From Granulicella sp. dw_53 (lineage in GTDB: Bacteria > Acidobacteriota > Terriglobia > Terriglobales > Acidobacteriaceae): 64,000 nucleotides of DNA. Shown here piece after piece: positions 1 through 8,089 of the stretch (position 1 is its first letter; every line of letters begins with the position of its first letter). A program made the position numbers and the translations under genes. The DNA is taken from contig NZ_JAAVUR010000001.1 in assembly GCF_018449545.1 (NCBI RefSeq), forward strand, positions 310,001-374,000, in the 5' to 3' direction. The notes under the pieces were generated by a model. The model searched no databases. It was not told the DNA's origin and worked only from the letters and a program-made list of their open reading frames with translations.

Positions 1-2
1 AG

Positions 3-707
3 GATGGGGTCGCGATCGGCACCGTTAATATTCTGGGGCGCGTCTCGAATCTGAACCACAAGCCGATCCAGACGTTTGAGGATACGGTGAACGTGCAGGT
101 GCCGAGCGAGTTCCTGGCACGCACGCAGAACAACGTTTCCGTTTACTGGAAGTCTTTGCCGTTGCGTCCTGGCCTGTACAAGATCGATATCGTGATCAAG
201 GACGTGAACAACCAGGACCATATCGGAAGATGGCAGCGCAGCGTCAACGTTCCGAAGTATGACGACGACCGGCTGGCGGCTTCTTCGCTGATTCTTGCCG
301 ATCAGATGGAGCGGGTGCCGTCCAAGGATATCGGGGCAGGAAACTTCGTGATCGGGAACACTCGCATTCGGCCGCGAGTGCCAGCCGGGATTGCGCTGCC
401 GGTGACGTTCCATCGTGCGCAGAACTTGAACTTCTGGATGCAGGTGTATAACCTTGGCATCGACGAGAAGAGTAAGCAGAACGGCGCTACTGTCGACTAC
501 GAGATTATGGACACCGAGACGAACAAGTCGGTTCTCCAGGTTCAGGAGTTGACAAACAAGTTGAATCCCAATTCGGATCAAGTTACGCTCGAAAAGAGCC
601 TGCCACTGGCAAGTTTGCAGCCGGGCAAGTATAAAGTAACGATCAAGGTGAACGACGGCATCACCAAGCAGCAGATCGCAGAGTCTGCGCCGTTTGTGGT
701 TGACTAA
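3..707 (+). CDS. C-terminal part of a GWxTD-type secreted protein (5' end outside window)
   Basis: The reading frame is open from base 3, so the gene begins before the window; an internal GTG at 87 is not needed as a start. The visible ~234 residues are beta-rich, with phrases such as LPLRPGLYKIDI and LQPGKYKVTIKV that resemble the immunoglobulin-like tail of acidobacterial GWxTD-domain proteins. The GWxTD domain itself would lie upstream and cannot be seen, so the family call is inference from style and from the neighbour, another secreted regulatory-domain protein. No active-site motif is visible. It ends at 707, 147 bases before the next gene start. Function unknown, probably extracytoplasmic. 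Confidence 0.55.
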   Translation, partial: DGVAIGTVNILGRVSNLNHKPIQTFEDTVNVQVPSEFLARTQNNVSVYWKSLPLRPGLYKIDIVIKDVNNQDHIGRWQRSVNVPKYDDDRLAASSLILADQMERVPSKDIGAGNFVIGNTRIRPRVPAGIALPVTFHRAQNLNFWMQVYNLGIDEKSKQNGATVDYEIMDTETNKSVLQVQELTNKLNPNSDQVTLEKSLPLASLQPGKYKVTIKVNDGITKQQIAESAPFVVD

Positions 708-853
708 GGCAGGTGTGCTGTATATGGCTGTATGGTTACGCGGATGGTGTTGCGATAGCCGGCGGCCGGCACAAACTGTTAAAAGCATGTCCCTACCTTT
801 TCCGGGTGCTTTTAATTGGGAGCAGGCCATCGGCGCGCAGGGAAGGTAAGACT

Positions 854-2620
854 GTGCAGCGATCCGATTTGAAAATTCTCGTTGTCGCTCTGATGCTGCT
901 GTCAGCATCCATGAGCGTCTCTGCGGCTCCGAAGGCTGCAGGACCCGCCGGTGGGGCGATGGTTTCGGGGATTGTGCGGGACGCGCAGGGCGTCGTTCAG
1001 ATGGGTGCGCTGATCCAGGTTGTGTCCAGTAACTCAACTACTGCGGTGACAGCCTTCACAGATTTTCATGGACGCTATCTGGTGACGAATTTGTTGCCCG
1101 GGAAGTATCATGTACGGGCTTCGGCGGCGCTGTTCGTTCCGGCGCTGCGGGAGAACCTGCAACTGCGTTCGGGTGCGAGGACCGTGGTCAACCTGACTCT
1201 GAGTACCTTGTTCGAGACTGGTTCCTGGCTTCCGGCGGAGCGCCGTAGGGCGGACGAGTCTCAGGACGATTGGATCTGGACGCTGCGTTCGGCAGCGAAT
1301 CGACCGATTCTGCGGATGGTAGAAGATGGCGACCTTGTTCTGATGTCGTCGAGTGCCTCGGAGACGTCGAAGGTTGCGGGCGACGCGGCCAAGGCCTCTG
1401 TGATGGCCGGCGACGGAACGTTTGGACGGGGCGGGGTACATCACATTGTTTCGCTCGACCGTAGTCTTGTGGATGGATCGGCTGCCCGATTCCGAATCGA
1501 CGTTGGAACCGGGTTGGCGCAGGGACATTCGGTATTCGCAGGACGGCCTTCGACCGAGATGCAGGCGGGCTATCAGAGGCGTCTGGGGCTGGGTGGGGCT
1601 GTTCGTACGGTGGTGAGCTACCAGTCGCACCCTGAGATGGTTGGGACGGGGCGGGTTTCGGGACTCGATGCGGTTCAGGTTGCTACGGCGCAGAAGATGC
1701 AGTTTGGCGACTTCGCGGATGCTGAGGTTGGTACGGCGCTCAACCTGATCCACACGTCGGGGTATATGACTGCTGCACGGCCCTTCCTTCGGGTATCGGC
1801 GCATCCTTCGTCGGATTGGACCATTGGATACCGGATGGCGACCTCGCGCAGCGTGCAGGCCTTCAATGGGCTGGATACGGTGCAGCCGGAGTTGCCGGTT
1901 GCGGTGATGTCGCAAGGGAAGCTGCGTACGGAGAGTGGACTTCACCAGGAGGTCTCGATCACGCGCAAGGCGGGGCGCGGGATGGTTCAGGCGAGCTACT
2001 ACCGCGACGCCTTGGAGAACGTACTGGTCTCGGGTGGCGGTGGTCTGATCGCCGCGGATCTGGATGGCGATGGGAGCAGTGCCACCCGGTTGAATGGAGT
2101 GATTGCAGACTCCAGTACGGGGGGATTTCAGATCCTGGCCTCCGGATACAGGTCACAGGGCGTCAATGTGACGTTCACTCAGCCTTTGACTGCTGGTTTG
2201 TGGGCGGCTCTGGAGTATGAGAATGGCTCCGCGCTGGCGTCGCAGCAGGATGGGACCGTGACCATTGCGGGGGTTGGGTCGCTGCTGAAGCCGAGGACGG
2301 CGCAGGCGGCGACGGTGGCGTTGAAGGGCAGGGTGCTCCATACAGGGACGAGTCTGCGGGCAGCTTATCGCTGGCAGCCGGAGTACCTGGTGACTGCGGT
2401 CAACCCTTATGCTCCGTTTAGCGATCAGGCTTACTTCAGCTTCTTCGTTCGGCAACCAGTGAACTGCGGCAGGTGGCTGCCAGCCGGGTTGGAGGCGACG
2501 GTCGACATCACGAACCTACTCGCGCAGGGGTATCGGCCGTTTCTTTCGGCGGATGGCCGGACGCTGTATCTGGCGCAGGCTCCGCGCAGTATTCAGGCTG
2601 GGTTAGCGTTTAATTTTTAG
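854..2620 (+). CDS. Secreted carboxypeptidase-regulatory-domain protein
   Basis: A 588-residue protein. I chose GTG at 854 because GGAAGG lies 7 bases upstream and the first residues (VQRSDLKILVVALMLLSAS...VSA) form a signal peptide; the open frame extends to 713 but the added residues are not signal-like. Residues ~35-110 (VSGIVRDAQGVVQMGALIQV ... FTDFHGRYLVTNLLPGKYHV) match the carboxypeptidase regulatory-like/CnaB-like beta fold common in acidobacterial TonB-type and surface proteins. The rest is beta-rich, and the end (ITNLLAQGYRPFLS ... RSIQAGLAFNF, terminal Phe) resembles the last strands of an outer-membrane barrel, but no plug domain is evident. Likely an outer-membrane protein of unknown ligand. 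Confidence 0.7.
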   Translation: MQRSDLKILVVALMLLSASMSVSAAPKAAGPAGGAMVSGIVRDAQGVVQMGALIQVVSSNSTTAVTAFTDFHGRYLVTNLLPGKYHVRASAALFVPALRENLQLRSGARTVVNLTLSTLFETGSWLPAERRRADESQDDWIWTLRSAANRPILRMVEDGDLVLMSSSASETSKVAGDAAKASVMAGDGTFGRGGVHHIVSLDRSLVDGSAARFRIDVGTGLAQGHSVFAGRPSTEMQAGYQRRLGLGGAVRTVVSYQSHPEMVGTGRVSGLDAVQVATAQKMQFGDFADAEVGTALNLIHTSGYMTAARPFLRVSAHPSSDWTIGYRMATSRSVQAFNGLDTVQPELPVAVMSQGKLRTESGLHQEVSITRKAGRGMVQASYYRDALENVLVSGGGGLIAADLDGDGSSATRLNGVIADSSTGGFQILASGYRSQGVNVTFTQPLTAGLWAALEYENGSALASQQDGTVTIAGVGSLLKPRTAQAATVALKGRVLHTGTSLRAAYRWQPEYLVTAVNPYAPFSDQAYFSFFVRQPVNCGRWLPAGLEATVDITNLLAQGYRPFLSADGRTLYLAQAPRSIQAGLAFNF

Positions 2621-2724
2621 TTGAGGCGCTGATGGGCGCGTCTATTCTTCTCTTCTGTGGGGATAGGTCTCGCTGGATTATAAGAGCTTCCAGTTCTCAT
2701 CTTTCCTGAGAAGGGAATTCGGGG

Positions 2725-4065
2725 CTACTTCAAGATTGATGCGAGTGGGTGCCCGTCGATCGATTCTAGCTTCACTCCGAGCAGATGTGCGATGGTGGGG
2801 GCGACGTCGAGGTTCGGAAAGGAAGGAATCTCGCCGGCAGGCTTGATGCCGTTTCCGGAGGCGATGAAGATGGCCTGCATGAGCGGCTGGGTGTTGGGGT
2901 AGCCGTGTTGGCCCACTTCGTGGGTGTCCGTTATATATGCTCCAGTGTTTCCATCTGCAAACGCGAAGTCGTCGTTGGCGTAGAGCAGGAGATCGGGAGC
3001 CTGCGTGGTCTGTGAGGGGGTGGGCCAGCCGTCTGCTGCGGCCTCTTGGGGCGTGAGGGCTGCGCGTATGCCCGGCTTGGCGCTGAAGAGTGATTTCAGT
3101 GCCGCGACCGATTTGGGTGTGGCGTGTTGCTGGAAGAGCAAGGCGAATCCTCCATCGGGCAGGCAGAGTGTTTCGCCCGCGGGATTGGCTGCGGCGCTGC
3201 TTTGCAAGCCCTGTTCCCGAAGGAGCACGTTGGGATGAATCATGTGGTGGACGCTCTCTTGCCCATGATCCGAGACGATCAGGAAGGTGGTGCGATCGAG
3301 ATCGCCGGCGTCGCGGACGGTGTCGACGATGTCTTTTACGCGGTCGTCGAGGAAGGCGATGGTATTGCGACCAGAGTCGTTCCCGAATCCGGTCTGGTGC
3401 TCGATCCCGTCGAGGGCGAGTAGATGGACGAGGGTGAGGTTCGGGTGGTGACGGCGGAGGATATCCATAGCCGCGAGCGTGTAGATCCGGTCTCGCCAGG
3501 CCTGGGAGGGTTTGGAGAAGTTGTCGAGTTCGGACTGCTTCAGAGATCCGTCGTGGAGGAGGTCCTGGACGATGGGACTATCGGGGTTGGGCTTCTCGGC
3601 GAAGCTCCAATCGATGGTTCCGGGCTGGTGGATTGCGACCCAATCTACCTCTGCGGTGGTCATTCCAGCAGCGTGCACGGCGTCATAGACCGTCGGGACC
3701 GCAACTAGCTGCGATTTGGGTGCGTTTGCTTTGACGTGGGGTGCCGAGTCGGTGCGCTGATTGACGATCAAGCCGTTCACCAGAACGTGATGCCGGGAGG
3801 CGTTCACGCCTGTAACCAACGTGGTGTGGTTGGGCCAGGTGACGGTTGGATTGATCGGCTGCATGGAGCGGGCGTAGGCCCCAGAGTGCATCAGCGCGTG
3901 CAGCGTCGGAGCAGGCAGGGTTGGGTCCTGGAGGCTTTCGGCGGCGAAGGCATCCAGGCTGATGACGACGACCATGGGACTACGGGGTGCTGGTTGCTGC
4001 GCCTCGATCTTGAAGAACGTAGGGACGAGGAAAAGCAAGAGGAGGCGGCGGGAGGTGAAGCGCAT
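2725..4065 (-). CDS. Secreted type I phosphodiesterase / nucleotide pyrophosphatase family protein
   Basis: A 446-residue alkaline-phosphatase-superfamily enzyme with an N-terminal signal peptide (MRFTSRRLLLLFLVPTFF). Family motifs are present in order: the first metal Asp in VVVISLDAF, the nucleophile Thr region PTVTWPNHTTLVTG, the Asp/His ligands in ALDGIEHQTG and VSDHGQESVHH, and the late His in THEVGQHGY. Proteins of this family hydrolyse phosphodiester or pyrophosphate bonds with two bound metals, usually zinc; the substrate here cannot be told. AGGAA before ATG supports the start. It is convergent with the upstream + gene and stands alone, probably exported to the periplasm. Confidence 0.85.
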   Translation of the reverse strand: MRFTSRRLLLLFLVPTFFKIEAQQPAPRSPMVVVISLDAFAAESLQDPTLPAPTLHALMHSGAYARSMQPINPTVTWPNHTTLVTGVNASRHHVLVNGLIVNQRTDSAPHVKANAPKSQLVAVPTVYDAVHAAGMTTAEVDWVAIHQPGTIDWSFAEKPNPDSPIVQDLLHDGSLKQSELDNFSKPSQAWRDRIYTLAAMDILRRHHPNLTLVHLLALDGIEHQTGFGNDSGRNTIAFLDDRVKDIVDTVRDAGDLDRTTFLIVSDHGQESVHHMIHPNVLLREQGLQSSAAANPAGETLCLPDGGFALLFQQHATPKSVAALKSLFSAKPGIRAALTPQEAAADGWPTPSQTTQAPDLLLYANDDFAFADGNTGAYITDTHEVGQHGYPNTQPLMQAIFIASGNGIKPAGEIPSFPNLDVAPTIAHLLGVKLESIDGHPLASILK

Positions 4066-4248
4066 GGGTAATTTCCTGATCGAAGGTCTAAGGATAGGGC
4101 AATTTCATCAATAAGAGAGAGGCAGGCGATTCGCTCTCCCAGGGTAGTGTATTGATTTAGACGAGCAGTTTAGCGCCTATGGGAGTTGTTTTCTTTTCCC
4201 AGTCGAACGGGCGAGTGGCTTTCGCCAACCTCTTGCTCCACTCTCCGC

Positions 4249-4262
4249 TACAATAAGTCAGA
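4249..4262 (+). promoter_or_regulatory. accA -10 element, probably giving a leaderless mRNA
   Basis: TACAAT at 4249-4254 ends 7 bases before the accA ATG at 4262, and no Shine-Dalgarno sequence lies in between, so transcription would start at or next to the A of the ATG. No clear -35 was found 17 bases upstream. The preceding 183 bases (4066-4248) hold no gene. Confidence 0.4.
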
Positions 4263-5119
4263 TGGCAGATAACGACGCAGGCAAGCTAGCGCAGGTGCAG
4301 GCAGCAGGAACGCCCATACCCGAGGCGTGGATCAGGACAGAATTAGCCCGCCACCCTCAGCGCCCCTATCCGATGGACTTCATCGAAGCACTGTTTACCG
4401 ACTTCAGCGAGATCCACGGCGACCGGGCCTTCGGCGATGATCCGGCGATGACCTGCGGGATGGCATATTTTCATGGCGAGCCAGTGCTCGTCATCGCCAA
4501 CCTGAAGGGACGGACGCTCAAAGAGCGGGTCATTCGCAAGTTCGGCAGCCCCCAGCCGGAAGGCTACCGCAAGGCTCTCCGCGCCATGCAGATTGCCGAG
4601 AAGTTTGGCCGCCCCATCTTCACCTTTCTCGACCTTGCCGGCGCTTACCCAGGGATTGAGGCGGAGGAGCGAGGCCAGGGAGAGGCTATCGCCCGTAACC
4701 TGTTGGAGATGTCTCGCCTCCGTGTTCCCACTATCGCTACGATCACTGGCGAAGGAGGATCTGGCGGCGCACTTGCACTCGCCGTAGCAGACCGTGTCCT
4801 GATGCTCGAGAATGCCATCTACTCGGTCATCTCGCCGGAGGCCTGCGCGTCCATCATGTGGAAGGATGCCAGCAAGAAGCAGCAGGCCGCAGCAGCTCTC
4901 AAATACACCGCCATCGACGTCAAACGTCTTGGATGTGTGGACGATGTCCTCCCAGAGCCCGCTGGAGGGACGCAGAACGACCCCGCCGCCGCGATGGAGT
5001 TGCTGGACAAGAAACTCACCTATCATCTTGCTTCCATCCAATCTCTGCCCATCGAAGAGCTACTAGAGCAGCGCTATCAGAAGTTCCGCAACATCGCACA
5101 GTTCTACACCACCGCTTAG
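4262..5119 (+). CDS. accA: Acetyl-CoA carboxylase carboxyltransferase subunit alpha
   Basis: A 285-residue protein that with AccD transfers the carboxyl group from carboxybiotin to acetyl-CoA, making malonyl-CoA for fatty-acid synthesis in the cytoplasm. Recognisable blocks are ARHPQRPYPMDFI, FGSPQPEGYRKALR, GAYPGIEAEERGQGEAI, the oxyanion-type glycine run GEGGSGGALALAVAD and ISPEACASIMWKD. It is shorter than the ~319-residue E. coli protein because most of the N-terminal helical region is missing. The usual DTPGAYPG reads DLAGAYPG here. The start has no Shine-Dalgarno site but a TACAAT 7 bases upstream. accD is not nearby. A protease gene follows 32 bases downstream. Confidence 0.95.
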   Translation: MADNDAGKLAQVQAAGTPIPEAWIRTELARHPQRPYPMDFIEALFTDFSEIHGDRAFGDDPAMTCGMAYFHGEPVLVIANLKGRTLKERVIRKFGSPQPEGYRKALRAMQIAEKFGRPIFTFLDLAGAYPGIEAEERGQGEAIARNLLEMSRLRVPTIATITGEGGSGGALALAVADRVLMLENAIYSVISPEACASIMWKDASKKQQAAAALKYTAIDVKRLGCVDDVLPEPAGGTQNDPAAAMELLDKKLTYHLASIQSLPIEELLEQRYQKFRNIAQFYTTA

Positions 5120-5151
5120 GCGGACCAGCAACATCCCAGGAGTATTGACCG

Positions 5152-6210
5152 TTGCCGGCGTTTCGTACAAGTCCATCCCCCCGATTCACACGGACGCTGG
5201 AGTTCGCGCTCTTTGGAACCTCTGTCGTTTGGGTTATCGCTGCGCAGGCGATTGCGGCAAGTGCGTCGCGGGGTCTCTCGGTTCGCTTCAATCTGCCCGC
5301 GGAACAGAATCTGCTCAGTTCCATTCTCTTTCTCTTCTTGTTGGCCCTTGGCTTTACCATTCTGCAGGTCATCTCCGGACGTCCTCGCCAACTGCGTGAG
5401 ATCGTCGGGTTGCCACAACGTTCTACGGCTCGCGAAGAGTGGGTTGTGGGCGCTGCTTTGGGCTGGGGTTCGGTTGTGCTCGCGGTCATTCCGATGGCGC
5501 TCTTCGCGTCGCTGCGAGTCCACTTTTTCTTCGATGCGCGCTCTTTTCTTCTTGTAGGAGTCAATCTCGCCACCTTGCTGGTAGCGGGACTGGCCGAGGA
5601 GGTCGCCTTTCGCGGCTATGCCTTCCGGCGCATTATCGACGCTATTGGTCCGGTCATGGCTACTCTGATCACGGCTTTCCTCTTTGGAGTCGCACACCTT
5701 TTCAATCCCGAGTCCAGTGGAATCAGCGTCCTGATCACGATGCTGGCTGGGATTCTCTTCTCCATTGCCTGGCTACGTACCCACGGGCTCTGGTTGGGAT
5801 GGGGAATGCACTTCGCATGGAACGCAAGCATGGGCACTCTCTTCGGTCTGCCAGTGAGTGGCCTGAGAGATTTTTCTACCGTTATCCAGACCCATGCGAT
5901 GGGCCGACGCTGGCTCACCGGCGGGGGCTATGGTCCTGAGGCTGCGCTCTTCACCCTCTTCGCGGTGTTTGTAGCCATCATCGTGCTTTTGCTGGTCACG
6001 CGCGAGTATTCCTGGAATTACACCCACCCTCCGATCATTCCAGGCGGCTACCCTATGGATGTCGCGCCACCTGCGGCCCACACCGCCATGGAGGCGGAGG
6101 CGCAGGTTCGTCCTGCTTCTCTCGTCCAAATCATGCCTACCACCCCTGGCACGATGTCGGTTCCGCCTCCGCCTCGTCCGCTGAACTCTTCAGGCGAAGA
6201 GACCCACTAG
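5152..6210 (+). CDS. CPBP-family intramembrane metalloprotease (CAAX/Abi type)
   Basis: A 352-residue multi-pass membrane protein. The Abi/CPBP signature is clear: EEVAFRGYAFRRI (motif 1, glutamates and Arg), FGVAHLFNP (motif 2 His) and HFAWNASMG (motif 3 His/Asn) lie in successive membrane helices. The family includes Rce1-like CAAX proteases and bacteriocin-immunity proteins; the substrate is unknown. The start is taken as TTG at 5152, with CAGGAG about 9 bases upstream; another TTG at 5145 is out of frame. The final ~70 residues are Pro/Ala-rich and probably a flexible cytoplasmic tail. It follows accA by 32 bases and may be co-transcribed. Confidence 0.85.
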   Translation: MPAFRTSPSPRFTRTLEFALFGTSVVWVIAAQAIAASASRGLSVRFNLPAEQNLLSSILFLFLLALGFTILQVISGRPRQLREIVGLPQRSTAREEWVVGAALGWGSVVLAVIPMALFASLRVHFFFDARSFLLVGVNLATLLVAGLAEEVAFRGYAFRRIIDAIGPVMATLITAFLFGVAHLFNPESSGISVLITMLAGILFSIAWLRTHGLWLGWGMHFAWNASMGTLFGLPVSGLRDFSTVIQTHAMGRRWLTGGGYGPEAALFTLFAVFVAIIVLLLVTREYSWNYTHPPIIPGGYPMDVAPPAAHTAMEAEAQVRPASLVQIMPTTPGTMSVPPPPRPLNSSGEETH

Positions 6211-6267
6211 GCAAACCTGACGTTTCCTTCCTCATCAACAAGTTTTGTCAGGACTTCGTCACGGCTC

Positions 6268-6296
6268 TTGTCAAAAGTTTTATTAAGGTGCAATCT
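6268..6296 (+). promoter_or_regulatory. Candidate sigma-70-type promoter
   Basis: TTGTCA at 6268-6273 and CAATCT at 6291-6296 are separated by 17 bases, near the TTGACA/TATAAT consensus. A start near 6303 would leave a GAGG ribosome site at about 6308 and the ATG at 6319. Confidence 0.4.
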
Positions 6297-6318
6297 CTTC
6301 AGTATCAGAGGTGCTTCT

Positions 6319-7467
6319 ATGACACTTCACGCGCAAGCTGGGACTCATAGATCGACCTGCAAATGGGCCCTCCCCGTAGTCCTCTTTGCTGCCTTTGCTC
6401 CCCGCGCGAACGGCCAGGTCTTCGTGGTGGGCGAGAAGACCGCGACCTCAGAGCTCAAGACAGATTTCACGCCTACCGATCTGCAACTTCCTGAGACCAA
6501 ACTGTCGGAGCGGGGAAGACGGGAGCTTATTCGCAATCTGGAGGCCGAGCAGGGATTCGCGCATCGCGCTCTGCCGATGGGCCCTGGGTTGACTCTCCGG
6601 GCGAATGGGGCTCTTTCTCCTGGTACTGAAGAGTACCGGAAGATGATCTATGACAAGGGCCAGGCTGCCGCCCCAGGCGATCGAGTCGCCATTACAGCCA
6701 TGGAGATCAAGGGGGACCGGATTATTCTGGACCTCAATGGCGGTCCCTATGCGAAGCACCGCTTTCTGAGTCATATTCAGTTCAATGACAATAACGTCGT
6801 TGCCCCTACGGAGAAGGCCACAGGGGCCCGCATCACCCTCTTATTCAAAGGGTCGGTGCCGGAGATCTCTGCTCCCGAGGTGAAAGCGTTGCTGGAACCG
6901 GTGCTCGATTTCGGTGTGAAGTCCAGCGAGCAGGCTTACGCCGACACCTTGCCGGAGCCATTGAAGAACGCTATTGCGGCTCACGATGTTCTGGTCGGGA
7001 TGACTCACCGGATGGTGCTTGCCGCGTTGGGTGCTCCCGACAGCAAGATGCGTGAGCAGCCTAGCGGGGATCCCAACGGCGCACGCTACGAGGAGTGGAT
7101 CTACGGCCATGTCCCAAAGACAGTGAAGTTCGTGCGTTTCAATGGGGACCGCGTCTCTCTGGTGGAGATCGCAGCCCTGGGCAAGCCCATGGAGATCCAT
7201 GACAAGGATGAGATGGCTGGCTATATCGCGCCAGTTCTGGAGCGCGAGATCGCCCTTGGCGACCGTAAGCCTGAGAATCCTGATAATGGAGGCTCCGCGC
7301 CAGGTCCAGCGCCTACACTCCGGAAGCCGGGCGAGGCGATTTCGCTTCCCAACGGTCCCAATAAGGTGATCTTTCCCGACGATCCTCCCAAAACGGGCGA
7401 TCCTAAGCAGAGCGACCCAAAGCAGACGACTACCGCTACTACCACGACCTCGTCGCAACTGCTCTAA
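6319..7467 (+). CDS. Secreted protein of unknown function
   Basis: A 382-residue protein. ATG at 6319 was preferred over an upstream in-frame start because GAGG precedes it and the N-terminus then forms a signal peptide (WALPVVLFAAFAPRANGQ). No domain was recognised with confidence. The stretch LVGMTHRMVLAALGAPDSKMREQ...GARYEEWIYG resembles the SmpA/OmlA-like fold, in which a helix is followed by GxPxx and a tyrosine/tryptophan strand, so an outer-membrane or assembly-associated role is possible. The C-terminal ~70 residues are Pro/Gly/Thr-rich and low complexity. It is preceded by a promoter candidate at 6268. Confidence 0.65.
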   Translation: MTLHAQAGTHRSTCKWALPVVLFAAFAPRANGQVFVVGEKTATSELKTDFTPTDLQLPETKLSERGRRELIRNLEAEQGFAHRALPMGPGLTLRANGALSPGTEEYRKMIYDKGQAAAPGDRVAITAMEIKGDRIILDLNGGPYAKHRFLSHIQFNDNNVVAPTEKATGARITLLFKGSVPEISAPEVKALLEPVLDFGVKSSEQAYADTLPEPLKNAIAAHDVLVGMTHRMVLAALGAPDSKMREQPSGDPNGARYEEWIYGHVPKTVKFVRFNGDRVSLVEIAALGKPMEIHDKDEMAGYIAPVLEREIALGDRKPENPDNGGSAPGPAPTLRKPGEAISLPNGPNKVIFPDDPPKTGDPKQSDPKQTTTATTTTSSQLL

Positions 7468-7482
7468 ACGCTGCTAATTGGT

Positions 7483-7507
7483 GTAAACTCAGAGACTGAG
7501 TGTTTAC
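7483..7507 (+). other. Inverted repeat downstream of the secreted protein gene
   Basis: GTAAACTCAG (7483-7492) and CTGAGTGTTTAC (7496-7507) form a 10-base-pair stem with one unpaired base and a three-base loop. No T-run follows, so it is not a standard terminator. It may stabilise the 3' end of the upstream mRNA or be part of the 193-base leader region of the zinc-ribbon gene. Confidence 0.35.
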
Positions 7508-7660
7508 CGCAGCTCTTCTCCTCTGATTCCAGCCCTGGCCTGTCCCGTGCAGATCTAATTGAGAAGTTCCGGAAGATCCGGTCCAGCTTGGCCCCACAAA
7601 GCCAGTCCGATGGTCCTCCAGTGCGGGTAACGCCAAATATCTGTATTAGGGGAGATCATT

Positions 7661-7840
7661 ATGGCGAAGATTGCCAAGACCGGCGACCGTAAGAAGGTCA
7701 TGGACACCAACAAGAGCACCGACTGTCCGAAGTGCTCCAAGCCCACTCGCATCGTGAAACGCGTCAAGGATCGCGAGCGCGGCACACCTGGCGGAGTTTA
7801 CATCTCCTGCTCGGCCTGCGACTTCTTCGAAAAGCTGTAA
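7661..7840 (+). CDS. 59-residue zinc-ribbon protein
   Basis: A short gene with ATG at 7661, preceded by GGGGAG. The product is basic and carries two CxxC pairs, CPKC at 23-26 and CSAC at 50-53, separated by 23 residues. This is the layout of a rubredoxin-like or ribbon zinc knuckle. The N-terminus MAKIAKTGDRKKVMD is Lys-rich, and the end CDFFEKL is hydrophobic. Such proteins can bind nucleic acid or act as ribosome or RNA-polymerase accessories, but nothing here fixes the role. It appears to be a single-gene unit, because a strong hairpin terminator follows at 7870 and no gene follows closely. Confidence 0.75.
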   Translation: MAKIAKTGDRKKVMDTNKSTDCPKCSKPTRIVKRVKDRERGTPGGVYISCSACDFFEKL

Positions 7841-7869
7841 ACCAGACCTTAGCAAACTGCGTCCAATAG

Positions 7870-7920
7870 CCACACGGCAAGGAAAGTTACCCGATCGGGT
7901 CTTCCTTACGTGTGGTTTTT
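7870..7920 (+). terminator. Rho-independent terminator
   Basis: CCACACG (7870-7876) pairs with CGTGTGG (7909-7915). AAGGAA pairs with TTCCTT inside it, and the palindrome ACCCGATCGGGT forms the tip. Five T follow at 7916-7920. It ends the zinc-ribbon gene transcript. Confidence 0.85.
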
Positions 7921-8089
7921 CTCGTGGGAGAAACAAAGCAGTGCGGGTGGAATTTTATAATTACAACGTCAGCCCGATCCCACTTCCGGACCAAGGGAAC
8001 CAAAGTTGTATCGATCTTTATGCGGCGCCACTTGACGATCGTTATTCGGAGTGGGCAGACTCACACCTGGAAAGCAGGCAAACCGTTTT

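Noticed and set aside
1034..1945. A 303-codon minus-strand frame within the regulatory-domain protein.
   Set aside because: Arg/His/Pro-rich shadow without a ribosome site or domain.
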